Assembly: GCA_018710845.1 (NCBI GenBank) | Contig: DVJB01000062.1 | Location: 1-64,000 of the forward strand | Direction of reading: 5' to 3' | From: Candidatus Onthomonas avicola | Lineage (GTDB): Bacteria; Bacillota; Clostridia; Oscillospirales; Oscillospiraceae | DNA: 64,000 bases | Shown: positions 21,597 through 31,517 of the stretch, in pieces | Position numbering within the stretch: position 1 is the first letter of the stretch | Layout of the letters: every line of letters starts with the position of its first letter | Position numbers and translations under genes: made by a program | Notes under the pieces: model-generated | What the model saw: the letters and a program-made list of their open reading frames with translations, nothing else | What the model was told of the DNA's origin: nothing | Databases searched by the model: none

Positions 21597-22829
21597 ATGC
21601 AAAAAAAGGGAAGAACCAGATGGCTCGCTGCCCTTCTGGCGCTGCTGATGACGCTGGCCCTGGCCGGCTGCTCCGGCAGCAGCGGCACGGAGAGTGTGCG
21701 CCTGATGGTCTGGTCCCCGTCAGAGGACCAGTCGAAAGACAGCGGTGAATGGCTGCAGACCTGCTGTGAGCGGTTTGCTGAGCTGCACCCGGAGTGGGAC
21801 ATCACGTTTGTCTACGGCGTAGCGGACGAGGCAACCGCGGCCGGCACCGTCTCCCAGGACGCGGAGGCGAGCGCGGATGTCTTTATGTTCGCCAACGACA
21901 CCATCACAACCCTGACTGACGCCGGCGCGCTGGTGAAGTTCGGCGGTATCTACGCCGACGAGATCCGTGCGACCAACAGCGAGGCCCTCGTGGACTCCCT
22001 GACCCTGGACGGCGAGCTGTACGGTGTGCCGTTCACCACCAACACCTGGTACATGTACTACGACAAGAGCGTCTTCTCGGAAGAGGACGTCAAGAGCCTG
22101 GACGCGATGCTGGAGAAGGGCGTCGTCTCCTTCCCGTTTACCAACTCCTGGTATCTGCCCGCCTTCTACCTCGGCAATGGCTGCACCCTGTTTGGCGACG
22201 GCACGCAGGAGGAGCTGGGCGTGGACTTCGGCGGCGAGAACGCGGTGGAGGTCACCAATTATCTCGTTGACCTTTACAGCAACCCCAACTTCGTTGTGGA
22301 CGCCGACGGCTCCGGTATCGCCGGCCTGCGCGACGGCAGCATCAACGCGATGTTCACCGGCTCCTGGGACTCGGCGAGTATCCAGGAGATCCTCGGCGAC
22401 AACATGGGCGTCGCGGCTTTGCCGACTTACACCCTCAACGGCGAGGAAAAGCAGATGTATGCCTATGCCGGCTCCAAGGCGATCGGCGTCAACACCGAGT
22501 CGGAGTACATGGAGCAGGCGGTCGCCCTCGCGGTCTACCTCGGCTCTGCAGAGGCACAGGCCCTGCACTATGAGCTGCGCAACGTGGTGCCCTGCAACAC
22601 CGAGCTTCTGGAGGACGAATCCATCATGAGCGATCCGGTGGTCATGGCGCAGAACGACACCTTTGACCGCACTTCCATTCTCCAGCCGTTTGTCTCCCAG
22701 ATGAGCAACTGCTGGACGCCGGTAGAGAACATGGGCAAGTCCATTCGCAACGGAGACACAACGCATGACAATGCCGAGGCGCAGACGCAGGCTATGAACG
22801 ACGCCATGAACAGCGACGGCATTTCATAA
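21597..22829 (+). CDS. Maltose/maltodextrin-type ABC transporter substrate-binding lipoprotein
   Basis: A 410-aa extracellular solute-binding protein (family 1). Lipoprotein signal peptide with lipobox LAGC, lipid-modified Cys25, then a Gly/Ser linker. The mature domain has features of MalE-like proteins (VRLMVWSP, YGVPFTTNTWYMYYDK, FTGSWDSASIQ, AYAGSKAIGVNTES). Start ATG 21597 has GGAGGAA 6 nt upstream. It heads an operon with two permease genes and enzymes for alpha-glucans downstream, so maltodextrins are the likely ligand; ligand choice is inferred from context only. Confidence 0.9.
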   Translation: MQKKGRTRWLAALLALLMTLALAGCSGSSGTESVRLMVWSPSEDQSKDSGEWLQTCCERFAELHPEWDITFVYGVADEATAAGTVSQDAEASADVFMFANDTITTLTDAGALVKFGGIYADEIRATNSEALVDSLTLDGELYGVPFTTNTWYMYYDKSVFSEEDVKSLDAMLEKGVVSFPFTNSWYLPAFYLGNGCTLFGDGTQEELGVDFGGENAVEVTNYLVDLYSNPNFVVDADGSGIAGLRDGSINAMFTGSWDSASIQEILGDNMGVAALPTYTLNGEEKQMYAYAGSKAIGVNTESEYMEQAVALAVYLGSAEAQALHYELRNVVPCNTELLEDESIMSDPVVMAQNDTFDRTSILQPFVSQMSNCWTPVENMGKSIRNGDTTHDNAEAQTQAMNDAMNSDGIS

Positions 22830-22845
22830 GAGAGAGGGAGAGAAG

Positions 22846-24243
22846 ATGACAACGAAATCTCTGAGCCAGCGCGCTCTCCTGGCACAGCAGGAGCTCCTGG
22901 AACCCTGCACCTGTCTGGGCGCTCTGCGCAACGGCGGGATGGAGACCAAGCTCTCCGCTGTGGTGATGGGCCTGGGCAACCTGGTCCACCGGCAGTACAT
23001 CAAGGGACTGCTGTTCCTGGCCATCGAGGTCGCATATGTTCTGTTCATGATCTTCTTTGGCTTCCACAATCTCTATATGCTCGGCTCGCTGGGCACGGAG
23101 GTGCAGACCGAGGTCTGGAGCGAGGAGCTGCAGGTCTACCTGTATGAGGGCGGCGACCAGTCCATCCTCCTGCTCCTGTATGGCATCGCCACCATCCTGG
23201 TGACGCTGGTGATGTTCTGGATCTGGCGAGGCACTCTTAAGAGTGCCTACCGTGTGGAGTTACTCCACACGGCTGGAAAGAAGGTCAATACCTTTGTCGA
23301 CGACCTGAAGGGACTGCTGGACGAGAATCTCTACCGCCTCCTGATGGCCCCTCCGATGTTCTTTATCACCGCCCTGACCATTTTGCCGCTGATCTTCATG
23401 ATCTGCATGGCCTTCACCAACTACAGCAAGATTGACAACCATCTCGTGCTCTTTGACTGGGTCGGCCTGGAGAATTTTGCCTCCCTGTTTGACAACAGCA
23501 GTATTCTGGGCAGCACCTTCTGGTCCGTCCTGGTCTGGACGCTGATCTGGGCCTTCTTCGCCACCTTTACCAACTACTTCTTCGGCATGATTCTGGCCAT
23601 CGTCATCAACCGTAAGGATACCAAGATCAAGGGCTTCTGGCGCTTCTGCTTTGTCATTTCCTGCGCGGTGCCGATGTTCGTCTCTCTGCTGATCATGCGC
23701 ACCATGCTTCAGCCGGAGGGCGCGGTCAACGTGCTGCTGCGCAACCTTGGCCTGATCGAGCAGGGAGCCAGCCTTCCGTTCTTCACCGACCCGCTCTGGG
23801 CCAAGGTGACGGTCATCGTCATCAATATCTGGGTCGGCGTGCCGTACACCCTGCTGCAGCTCACCGGTGTGCTGCAGAATATCCCCGGCGAGCTGTATGA
23901 GGCGGCCATGGTGGATGGAGCGAACCCGGTCCAGAGCTTCTTCTACATCACTCTGCCCTATATGCTCTACGTGACCACCCCCTACCTGATCTCCACCTTT
24001 ACCGGCAACGTGAATAACTTTAACGTGATCTATCTCCTCTCCGGCGGCGACCCGGTGACCAACCTCGCCTCGACGGCCGGCAGCACCGACCTACTGGTTA
24101 CCTGGCTCTATAAGCTGACCATCGACCGGCAGTACTACAACGTCGGCGCAGTCGTCGGCATCCTGACGTTCATCATTCTGGCCATCGGCTCGCTGATCAC
24201 CTACCGGAACAGCAAGTCCTACAAAGAGGAAGGAGGGTTTTAA
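22846..24243 (+). CDS. MalF-like sugar ABC transporter permease
   Basis: A 465-aa membrane protein with an N-terminal extension (soluble ~40 residues, then helices near residues 55-75 and 108-130) before the six-helix permease core. The cytoplasmic EAA loop is present (YEAAMVDGANPVQSFFYITLP), which contacts the ATPase. The extended N terminus is typical for MalF-type maltodextrin permeases. It begins 16 nt after malE with a GAGAGGGAGAG SD and lies 3 nt before malG. No ATP-binding subunit follows, so a shared MsmK-type ATPase encoded elsewhere is probably used. Confidence 0.9.
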   Translation: MTTKSLSQRALLAQQELLEPCTCLGALRNGGMETKLSAVVMGLGNLVHRQYIKGLLFLAIEVAYVLFMIFFGFHNLYMLGSLGTEVQTEVWSEELQVYLYEGGDQSILLLLYGIATILVTLVMFWIWRGTLKSAYRVELLHTAGKKVNTFVDDLKGLLDENLYRLLMAPPMFFITALTILPLIFMICMAFTNYSKIDNHLVLFDWVGLENFASLFDNSSILGSTFWSVLVWTLIWAFFATFTNYFFGMILAIVINRKDTKIKGFWRFCFVISCAVPMFVSLLIMRTMLQPEGAVNVLLRNLGLIEQGASLPFFTDPLWAKVTVIVINIWVGVPYTLLQLTGVLQNIPGELYEAAMVDGANPVQSFFYITLPYMLYVTTPYLISTFTGNVNNFNVIYLLSGGDPVTNLASTAGSTDLLVTWLYKLTIDRQYYNVGAVVGILTFIILAIGSLITYRNSKSYKEEGGF

Positions 24244-24246
24244 GTC

Positions 24247-25110
24247 ATGACGCTGAGAAGTGCGAAGGCGGCCCGCCTGCGCAACAATATCATTGTGCAC
24301 ACCGTGCTGGCGATTTTGGCCTTCATCTGGGTGTTCCCGGTGCTCTGGGTCATCATGACCAGTTTCCGCGCCGAGAAGGGCTCCTATGTCTCCACGTTTT
24401 TCCCGCAGTCCTTTACCCTGGATAACTACATCAAGCTCTTTACCGACACCACCATTCTGAACTTCCCCAAGATGTTCATGAACACCCTGATTATCGCCAT
24501 CTTCTCCTGCCTGCTCTCTGCGTTCTACGTCCTCTCGGCGGCCTACTGCCTGTCGCGGATGAAGTTCCGCATGAGAAAACCCTATATGAACATGGCGATG
24601 GTGCTCGGCCTGTTCCCCGGCTTCATGTCGATGGTCGCCGTCTACTTCATCCTCAAGGCAGTCGGCCTGAGCGAGGGCTCCCTGATCCGCGTGGCGCTCA
24701 TCCTCTGCTATTCCGGCGGAGCGGCGCTCGGCTTCCAGATCTCCAAGGGCTTCTTTGACACGATACCCTACTCCATTGACGAGGCGGCCCTGATCGACGG
24801 CTGTACCCGCTGGCAGATCTTCACCCGCATCACCCTGCCGCTGTCCAAGCCCATCGTGATCTACACGGTGCTGACCGCCTTCATCGGCCCCTGGGTGGAC
24901 TTCATCTTTGCCAAGGTGATCTGCCGCGCGAACGCCGACCAGTATACCGTGGCCATCGGCCTCTGGCGGATGCTGGAGAAGGAGTATATCGACAACTGGT
25001 ACACCAGCTTCGCGGCGGGAGCGGTGCTGATCTCCATTCCGATTGCAATTCTCTTCCTGAAACTGCAAAAGTACTATGTGGACGGTATGACCGGCGCCGT
25101 GAAAGGCTGA
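24247..25110 (+). CDS. MalG-like sugar ABC transporter permease
   Basis: A 287-aa permease with six membrane helices and the EAA loop DEAALIDGCTRWQIFTRITLPLS. The motif after the first helix (WVIMTSFRAEKGSY) and the C-terminal YYVDGMTGAVKG are classic for MalG partners. It follows malF by 3 nt with AGGAAGGAGGG at the malF end as SD. Together they form the membrane channel for the solute-binding protein encoded upstream. The operon ends here; a new promoter-like TATAAT at 25156 precedes the pullulanase. Confidence 0.92.
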   Translation: MTLRSAKAARLRNNIIVHTVLAILAFIWVFPVLWVIMTSFRAEKGSYVSTFFPQSFTLDNYIKLFTDTTILNFPKMFMNTLIIAIFSCLLSAFYVLSAAYCLSRMKFRMRKPYMNMAMVLGLFPGFMSMVAVYFILKAVGLSEGSLIRVALILCYSGGAALGFQISKGFFDTIPYSIDEAALIDGCTRWQIFTRITLPLSKPIVIYTVLTAFIGPWVDFIFAKVICRANADQYTVAIGLWRMLEKEYIDNWYTSFAAGAVLISIPIAILFLKLQKYYVDGMTGAVKG

Positions 25111-25155
25111 TCGTAAAATCTCTTTCAGGGTGTGGCCTGTGACGCAATAAGAGTG

Positions 25156-25161
25156 TATAAT
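25156..25161 (+). promoter_or_regulatory. -10 box candidate before pulA
   Basis: A perfect TATAAT lies about 70 nt before the pullulanase start. The -35 position (TGGCCT, 25133-25138) is poor, so this may need an activator or be a weak internal promoter. Confidence 0.4.
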
Positions 25162-25232
25162 CTTAATGCAGAGACGGGCCGCACCCTCTCTCTATCCAAC
25201 TGCAACTCTGATCTTCTAAACTGGTGATAGAA

Positions 25233-27197
25233 ATGATGCTACACGACGATGTGACCACCGCCGTCCTGGATTTTGACGCCCCGGATTTTCGAGAGCGCTT
25301 TGACTGCGATCTGCCGCTCGGCTCCTTTTGCGGACGGGAGGGGACAATTTTCCGCCTCTGGGCGCCCACTGCGCAGGCGGTGTGGCTGAACCTGTACCGC
25401 GATGGAGCCGCCGGGGAGGCGGCCTTCCGGCAGGAGATGACGCCGGGCGAGCGGGGCCTCTGGACTTGGGAGACGGCGGAGAATCTGGACGGGGTCTACT
25501 ACGACTATCACGTCACCGTGGACGACACGGAGCGCGCCACGGCCGACCCCTATGCCCGGGCCAGCGGCCTCAACGGGGCCAGAAGCATGGTGATCGACCT
25601 GCGCCGGACGGACCCGGAGGGCTGGCAGGAGGACGGTCCGCCGCCATGTCCGCCGGAGACGGTGATTTACGAGATTCATGTGAAAGATTTTTCCTGGGAC
25701 TCGCACTCCGGCGTATCGCCGGCGTATCGCGGGAAATATAAAGCCCTCTGCCAGGACAATACCACGCTGGACGGCGCGGGGGAGCGGCCGACCGGGCTTG
25801 CCTACCTGCGCGGCCTCGGCGTGACGCATGTCCAGCTCATGCCGGTCTTTGACTACGGCTCGGTGGATGAGGGCGGGGACCCGGACGCGTTCAACTGGGG
25901 CTATGACCCGGTCAACTATAACGTGCCTGAGGGCTCGTACTCCACAGACCCGGCACACGGGGAGGTGCGCATCCGCGAGCTGAAGGAGGCGGTGCAGTCC
26001 CTGCACCGGAATGGGTTTCGCGTGATCATGGACGTGGTCTACAACCACACCTACCGGCTGGACTCCTGGCTGTTTCGGACCGTGCCGTGGTATTACTACC
26101 GCCGGAAGGAGGACGGGACGCCCTCCGACGGCTCTCGGTGCGGCAATGACCTCGCCTCGGAGCGGAGCATGTGCGCCCGCTACATCCTCGACTCTGTGCT
26201 CTACTGGGCAGAGGAGTACCACATCGACGGGTTCCGCTTTGACCTGATGGGACTGCTGGATGCCCGGCTGATGAACCGGATCCAGAGCGAACTGGACCGT
26301 CGCTGGGGCGTAGGGGAGAAGCTGGTCTTCGGCGAGCCGTGGGGCGCGACGGAGACTGCCGCCGCCCCGGGCACCGTTCTGGCGGACAAGAGCAACCTGC
26401 ACCGGCTCAACGGCCGGATCGGGGCCTTCTGTGACGCCACGCGCGACGCCGTCAAGGGCAGCGCCCTCCAGGCGGACGTCCTCGGCTTTGTCAACGGGGG
26501 CCATATGGAGCCGGAACACCTGGCCTGCTGTCTGAAGGGCTGGGCCGGACCCTATGCCGCCTTTTCCGCGCAGACGCCCGCGCAGACCATCACCTATCTC
26601 TCCTCCCATGACGACTGGACGTTGTGGGATAAGCTGGTGCTCACGATGGACCCGGAGCGCCGCTATGACGAGCCGCTGAAGTCCGCCCTGCGCGCCAACC
26701 GGCTGGCCGCCACAATCAACTTTTGCTGCCAGGGGCATCTCTTTCTGCTCTCCGGTGAGGAGTTCGCCCGCACCAAGGCGGGCATCCGCGACTCGTTCTC
26801 CTCTCCGGTGGCCGTCAACCGGCTGGACTGGCGCCGCGCATGGAATTGGAGAGAATTGGTAGAATATTACCGAGGTCTGATCGCCCTGCGCAAGCGGCTG
26901 CCCGGCCTGTGCGACAAGAGCGCCGCCGCGCCCGACCGCATCGGCGCGGTGTCCGCGCCGGCGGAGGACTGTGTGACGGCCCGGGTGGACAACCGGGGCG
27001 GCGATGGCCGCTGGCCGGAGCTGTTTTTGATCTTCAATGCCGGGGAGCGGGAGGTCTTGGCCCCGCTCCCGCCCGGAGACTGGCAGGCGCTTGTGGACGG
27101 GGAGAGCAGCACCCTCTGGCAGGACGACGAGACGCAGCTGCGGCGGAATACCGCCGCCGTGTCCGCGATGACGGCCCTGCTCCTCGGGCGCGTGTAG
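25233..27197 (+). CDS. pulA: Type I pullulanase-like alpha-1,6-debranching enzyme (GH13)
   Basis: A 654-aa glycoside hydrolase: N-terminal CBM48-like domain (FRLWAPTAQAVWLNLY), then a GH13 barrel with the pullulanase signature FNWGYDPVNYNVPEGSYSTDP (Y-NWGYDP family motif), region I DVVYNHTY, nucleophile in GFRFDLMG, acid/base in VFGEPWG, and third acid in SSHDDWTLWDK. It hydrolyses alpha-1,6 branches in pullulan, glycogen or starch fragments. No signal peptide, so it acts in the cytoplasm on imported oligosaccharides. Start choice between ATG 25233 and 25236 is uncertain; the SD is weak. Confidence 0.9.
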   Translation: MMLHDDVTTAVLDFDAPDFRERFDCDLPLGSFCGREGTIFRLWAPTAQAVWLNLYRDGAAGEAAFRQEMTPGERGLWTWETAENLDGVYYDYHVTVDDTERATADPYARASGLNGARSMVIDLRRTDPEGWQEDGPPPCPPETVIYEIHVKDFSWDSHSGVSPAYRGKYKALCQDNTTLDGAGERPTGLAYLRGLGVTHVQLMPVFDYGSVDEGGDPDAFNWGYDPVNYNVPEGSYSTDPAHGEVRIRELKEAVQSLHRNGFRVIMDVVYNHTYRLDSWLFRTVPWYYYRRKEDGTPSDGSRCGNDLASERSMCARYILDSVLYWAEEYHIDGFRFDLMGLLDARLMNRIQSELDRRWGVGEKLVFGEPWGATETAAAPGTVLADKSNLHRLNGRIGAFCDATRDAVKGSALQADVLGFVNGGHMEPEHLACCLKGWAGPYAAFSAQTPAQTITYLSSHDDWTLWDKLVLTMDPERRYDEPLKSALRANRLAATINFCCQGHLFLLSGEEFARTKAGIRDSFSSPVAVNRLDWRRAWNWRELVEYYRGLIALRKRLPGLCDKSAAAPDRIGAVSAPAEDCVTARVDNRGGDGRWPELFLIFNAGEREVLAPLPPGDWQALVDGESSTLWQDDETQLRRNTAAVSAMTALLLGRV

Positions 27198-27212
27198 AGG
27201 GAGGGACTGGTT

Positions 27213-29168
27213 ATGCACTTTCTCTACGGACGGCAGGATATGACCAGTCTGGAGCGGGCGCAGGAGAACTGCTTTCTGCTCACGAATGGATTGGGCGGAT
27301 TTTCCTCCCTGACCGCGGCGTTTTCCGCCAGCCGAAACGACCACAGCCTGCTCATGGCCGCGCTCCATCCGCCCGGCTGCCGCGTGCAGCTGGTGCACCG
27401 CTTGTCCGAGCAGCTGGAGGTGGAGGGACAGGGGCATTTCCTCTCCACCCAGGAGTTCGCGGACGGCGGCGCACCGGAAGAAGGGTATCTCTGGCTGTCC
27501 TCCTTTGCCGTGCGCGACGGCTGTCCTGTCTGGCGCTACCAGGTGGGCGGCGTACAGGTGACGCGGCGCTGCGGGATGCGGCAGGGGGCCAACACCGTGG
27601 CGGTGACCTATACGGTGGAAAACGACAGCCGGCAGCCCTGTACGCTGCGCGTCCGTCCAGCGCTCCAGATGGTGCCCAAGGGGAGAGACCTCCCGCCGGA
27701 ACAGATCTTTTTGCTGGAATCAGACCGGGTGATCTCCGGAGATTACACGCTCTGTTTTTCCTCAAACGGCTCCCTGCGCCAGATCCCGCCGCGGCGGAGG
27801 CAGCTCGCCTATCCGCGCGACCGCTGGGACGGACGACAGGATACCGGCTGGACGGAGGAATGTTTTCAGCTGGAGTGGACCGCGCAGCCCGGAGCGCGCG
27901 CCGTGTGGGAGATTGTCTTCTCTGCCGAGCCGGTTGACACGGACGGACAGACCGTCCTGCGGGAGATGGAGGCGCGCCTGCGCGCCCTGACACAGCAGGG
28001 CGGATTCCGCGCCCCGGTGGCCCGGCAGCTCGCGCAGAGCGCGGCGGCGTTTCTCGTCCGCCGGGAGTCCACCGGCGGAGAGACCATCCTCGCAGGTTAT
28101 CCGTTCTTTGAGGACTGGGGACGGGATACCATGATCGCCCTGCCGGGCTGCGTGCTCGCCACAGGACAGTACGCGGCGGCGAAGAGCATTCTGCGCACCT
28201 TCCTGGCCTATGAACGCGACGGGCTGGTGCCAAACCTCTTCCCGGATGGCGGGACGGAGCCGCGCTATAATACGGTGGACGCCGCGCTGCTGCTGGTCAA
28301 CTGCATCTGGCTTTATTATGAAAAGACGGGAGATGCGGACTTCGTGCGCGAGGCCTATCCGGTGCTCGAGCGCATCATTTCCGCCTACCGCCGGGGGACG
28401 CGTCACGCCATCTCGATGGACTCGGACGGTCTCATCCGCGCCGGCGCCGGCCTGGACCAGGTGACGTGGATGGATGTGTGCGTGGACGGCATCCTGCCCA
28501 CGCCGCGCCACGGGAAGCCGGTGGAGGTCAACGCCTACTGGTATAACGCCCTGTGCATTCTCCAACGCCTGGCGCCGCTGGCCAGGGCGGACGGGGAGGC
28601 ATACGGGGCGCTGGCCCAGCGGGTCCAATCGTCGTTTTGTGCCCAATTCTGGATGGAGGACCGGGGCTACCTAAAGGATGTTCTCTCCGGCACGGCGGCG
28701 GACACGCAGCTGCGCTGCAACCAGATCTGGGCGGTTTCGCTTCCGTTTTCCATGCTCCCGCCCGAACAGGAGCGGTCGGTGGTGGACGCGGTATTTCGCG
28801 CGCTCTATACCCCCTGCGGCCTGCGCACGCTCGACCCGGCGGATGGGGAGTTCCACCCCGTTTACCGGGGACCACAGCGGGAGCGGGACCTGGCCTATCA
28901 CCAGGGGACCGTCTGGCCATTCCCTCTGGGGGCCTTTTACCTTGCCTGGCTCAAGACGAGGGGAAACACCCCAGCGGCGGCCGAACAGGTGCGAACCTGG
29001 CTGGAGGCACTGGAGCCGGCCTTGCGGGAGGGCTGTATCGGGCAGCTTCCAGAGATCTACGACGGCGCCCACCCCGGCGCCTCCAAAGGGTGCTTTGCCC
29101 AGGCGTGGAGCGTGGGCGAGCTGCTGCGCGTCTATGAGGCGCTGGAACAGATTTTACCAACTGACTGA
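27213..29168 (+). CDS. Amylo-alpha-1,6-glucosidase (glycogen debranching enzyme family)
   Basis: A 651-aa protein of the bacterial/archaeal glycogen-debranching family. The N-terminal domain has [10 protein letters not shown] and [11 protein letters not shown]; the C-terminal (alpha/alpha)6 barrel carries [29 protein letters not shown], the acidic motif DQVTWMDV, and YHQGTVWPF. It removes alpha-1,6-linked glucose stubs left after phosphorolysis. Start ATG 27213 is 15 nt after pulA with GAGGGAGGGA as SD; glgP follows by 16 nt. Cytoplasmic. Having both a pullulanase and this enzyme allows full debranching on different branch lengths. Confidence 0.9.
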   Translation: MHFLYGRQDMTSLERAQENCFLLTNGLGGFSSLTAAFSASRNDHSLLMAALHPPGCRVQLVHRLSEQLEVEGQGHFLSTQEFADGGAPEEGYLWLSSFAVRDGCPVWRYQVGGVQVTRRCGMRQGANTVAVTYTVENDSRQPCTLRVRPALQMVPKGRDLPPEQIFLLESDRVISGDYTLCFSSNGSLRQIPPRRRQLAYPRDRWDGRQDTGWTEECFQLEWTAQPGARAVWEIVFSAEPVDTDGQTVLREMEARLRALTQQGGFRAPVARQLAQSAAAFLVRRESTGGETILAGYPFFEDWGRDTMIALPGCVLATGQYAAAKSILRTFLAYERDGLVPNLFPDGGTEPRYNTVDAALLLVNCIWLYYEKTGDADFVREAYPVLERIISAYRRGTRHAISMDSDGLIRAGAGLDQVTWMDVCVDGILPTPRHGKPVEVNAYWYNALCILQRLAPLARADGEAYGALAQRVQSSFCAQFWMEDRGYLKDVLSGTAADTQLRCNQIWAVSLPFSMLPPEQERSVVDAVFRALYTPCGLRTLDPADGEFHPVYRGPQRERDLAYHQGTVWPFPLGAFYLAWLKTRGNTPAAAEQVRTWLEALEPALREGCIGQLPEIYDGAHPGASKGCFAQAWSVGELLRVYEALEQILPTD

Positions 29169-29184
29169 GAAAGGACGATGTACC

Positions 29185-31458
29185 ATGGAAGAAAAGCTGC
29201 AGACCATTTTGCATGAGCGGTTTGGGACCTCTTTGCAGACGGCAAGCCGGGAGGAGGTCTATGCCGCCCTGCTTGAGCTGACGCGGCAGGAGATGGCCGC
29301 GCGCCCCAAGATCCAGGGCGAGCGGAAGCTGTACTATGTCTCCGCCGAGTTTCTGATCGGCAAGCTCCTGTCCAACAACCTGCTCAACCTCGGCCTGTTT
29401 GACGAGGCGCGGACGGTCCTCTCCCGCTATGGTTTTACCCTGGAGGAGATCGAGGAGTCCGAGCTAGAGCCCTCCCTTGGCAACGGTGGCCTGGGCCGTC
29501 TGGCCGCCTGCTTTCTGGACTCCATTGCCGCGCTCGGTCTGTGCGGAGACGGCGTGGGGCTGAACTATCACGAGGGCCTGTTCTACCAGCGCCTGGCCGG
29601 CAACCGACAGTGTGAGGAGAAGAATCCCTGGATCACACCGGAGAGCTGGCTGACGCGGACCGATGTCCATTTTCCCGTCCAGCTCGGCGAGAAGACGGTC
29701 ACCTCTACCATGTACGATATCGACGTGCCCGGCTGGAAGGGCGGGCGCAACACGCTGCACCTGTTCGACCTCGACACGGTGGACGATGGCATCATCGGCG
29801 ACGGCATCTCCTTTGACAAGGGAGACATTGAGCGCTGCCTGACCCTCTTCCTCTATCCGGATGACAGCGACGAGGCCGGCCGGCTCCTGCGGGTCTACCA
29901 GCAGTATTTCATGGTCTCCAACACCGCCCAGCTCATCCTGAAGGAGACGGAGGAGCGCGGCTATGACGTGCGCGACCTCCACCGCCACGTCGTCGTGCAG
30001 ATCAACGACACGCATCCGACCATGATAATCCCCGAGCTGATCCGCCTGCTGACCGGGCGCGGCCTCACGATGGACGAGGCGATCTCCGAGGTGGAGCAGA
30101 CCTGCGCCTACACGAATCACACCATCCTCGCCGAGGCGCTGGAGAAGTGGCCCATCCATTACCTGGAGCAGGCCGCCCCGGCCATCGTCCCCATTATCCG
30201 CGAGCTGGACCGGCGGGTGCGGGCGAAATACGACGGGGAGAACGTGCAGATTATCGACAAAGACGATGTGGTCCACATGGCCCACATCGACATCCACTAC
30301 GGCTTTAGTGTCAACGGCGTGGCCGCGCTCCACACGGAGATCCTCAAGCGCTCCGAGCTGCGGCCGTTTTACGAGCTCTATCCGGAGAAGTTCAACAACA
30401 AGACCAACGGCATCACCTTCCGCCGCTGGCTGCTGGACTGCAACCCGCCCCTGGCGGACTACCTGGCCGGGCTGATCGGACCGGCTTTCCGGGACGACGC
30501 GTCCCGCCTGGAGGATCTGCTGGCCTATCAGTACGACGAGAAGGTGCTGCTCGACCTGAACTCCATCAAGCGCCAGGCCAAGCGTGCCCTGTCCGCCTAC
30601 CTGCGCGAGACGCAGGGTATTGAGCTGGACGCGCACTCCATCTTTGACATCCAGGCCAAGCGCCTGCACGAGTACAAGCGCCAGCAGCTCAACCTGCTCT
30701 CCGCCATCTATTTCTACCTCGAGATCAAGGAGGGACGTCACCCGGTCCGCCCGATCACCATGATCTTCGGGGCCAAGGCGGCCCCGGCCTACGTCATCGC
30801 CAAGGACATCATTCACCTGATCCTCTGTTTGAGCGAGCTGATCGACTCCGACCCCGAGGTGCGCAAGTGGCTGCGGGTCGTCATGGTGGAAAATTACAAC
30901 GTCACCAAGGCGGCCAAGCTCATCCCCGCCTGCGACATCTCCGAGCAGATCAGCCTGGCTTCCAAAGAGGCTTCCGGCACCGGCAACATGAAGTTCATGC
31001 TCAACGGCGCGGTCACGCTTGGCACGCTGGACGGGGCGAATGTCGAGATCCGCGATTTGGTCGGGGAGGAGAATATCGCCATCTTTGGCAAGCATCCGGA
31101 CGAGGTGATCCGCCTGTATGACGAGAAGGCGAAGGACCCAGCCGCCGGCTACAATCCCGCCGAATACTATGCCGACCCGGAGATCGCCCGCCTGGTGGAC
31201 TTCATCGTAGACGACCGCCTGCTGGCAATCGGTTGCCGGGAGCAGCTCGAGCGGCTGCACCACGAGCTGGTGACCAAGGACTGGTTCATGACCCTGCTGG
31301 ACCTGAAGGACTATCTGGCCGCCAAGCAGCGCCTGATCGCCGCCTATGAGGACCGCAAGGCGTGGGCCAAGATGTCGCTGGTCAACATCGCAAAATCCGG
31401 ATTCTTCTCCTCTGACCGGACGATTGCCGAGTATAACCGCGACATCTGGCATCTGTAA
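29185..31458 (+). CDS. glgP: Glycogen/alpha-glucan phosphorylase
   Basis: A 757-aa GT35 phosphorylase releasing glucose-1-phosphate from alpha-1,4-glucan ends. Recognisable are [62 protein letters not shown] and the PLP-lysine loop [15 protein letters not shown]. Length is slightly under the ~800 aa norm, as in many Clostridia. ATG 29185 has AAAGGA upstream; the frame is open far back inside the preceding gene, but only this start matches the family. The operon context suggests catabolism of imported maltodextrins and stored glycogen. Confidence 0.95.
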   Translation: MEEKLQTILHERFGTSLQTASREEVYAALLELTRQEMAARPKIQGERKLYYVSAEFLIGKLLSNNLLNLGLFDEARTVLSRYGFTLEEIEESELEPSLGNGGLGRLAACFLDSIAALGLCGDGVGLNYHEGLFYQRLAGNRQCEEKNPWITPESWLTRTDVHFPVQLGEKTVTSTMYDIDVPGWKGGRNTLHLFDLDTVDDGIIGDGISFDKGDIERCLTLFLYPDDSDEAGRLLRVYQQYFMVSNTAQLILKETEERGYDVRDLHRHVVVQINDTHPTMIIPELIRLLTGRGLTMDEAISEVEQTCAYTNHTILAEALEKWPIHYLEQAAPAIVPIIRELDRRVRAKYDGENVQIIDKDDVVHMAHIDIHYGFSVNGVAALHTEILKRSELRPFYELYPEKFNNKTNGITFRRWLLDCNPPLADYLAGLIGPAFRDDASRLEDLLAYQYDEKVLLDLNSIKRQAKRALSAYLRETQGIELDAHSIFDIQAKRLHEYKRQQLNLLSAIYFYLEIKEGRHPVRPITMIFGAKAAPAYVIAKDIIHLILCLSELIDSDPEVRKWLRVVMVENYNVTKAAKLIPACDISEQISLASKEASGTGNMKFMLNGAVTLGTLDGANVEIRDLVGEENIAIFGKHPDEVIRLYDEKAKDPAAGYNPAEYYADPEIARLVDFIVDDRLLAIGCREQLERLHHELVTKDWFMTLLDLKDYLAAKQRLIAAYEDRKAWAKMSLVNIAKSGFFSSDRTIAEYNRDIWHL

Positions 31459-31471
31459 AAAACTATTTTCC

Positions 31472-31501
31472 CGGCCGGCGGCATCGACGGGCCGCCGGCC
31501 G
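31472..31501 (+). other. GC-rich hairpin between glgP and the GH13 glucosidase
   Basis: CGGCCGGCGGC (31472-31482) pairs perfectly with GCCGCCGGCCG (31491-31501) around an 8-nt loop. There is no T-run after it; the SD AGGAGGAG follows directly. It is more likely an mRNA-stability or translation-tuning hairpin than a terminator. Confidence 0.6.
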
Positions 31502-31517
31502 AACAGGAGGAGCGCGT

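Noticed and set aside
25239..27437. 732-aa open frame on the minus strand opposite pulA
   Set aside because: It is antisense to a clear GH13 enzyme, rich in Val/Leu/Arg/Gly typical of GC-rich frame shadows, and lacks SD and motifs.
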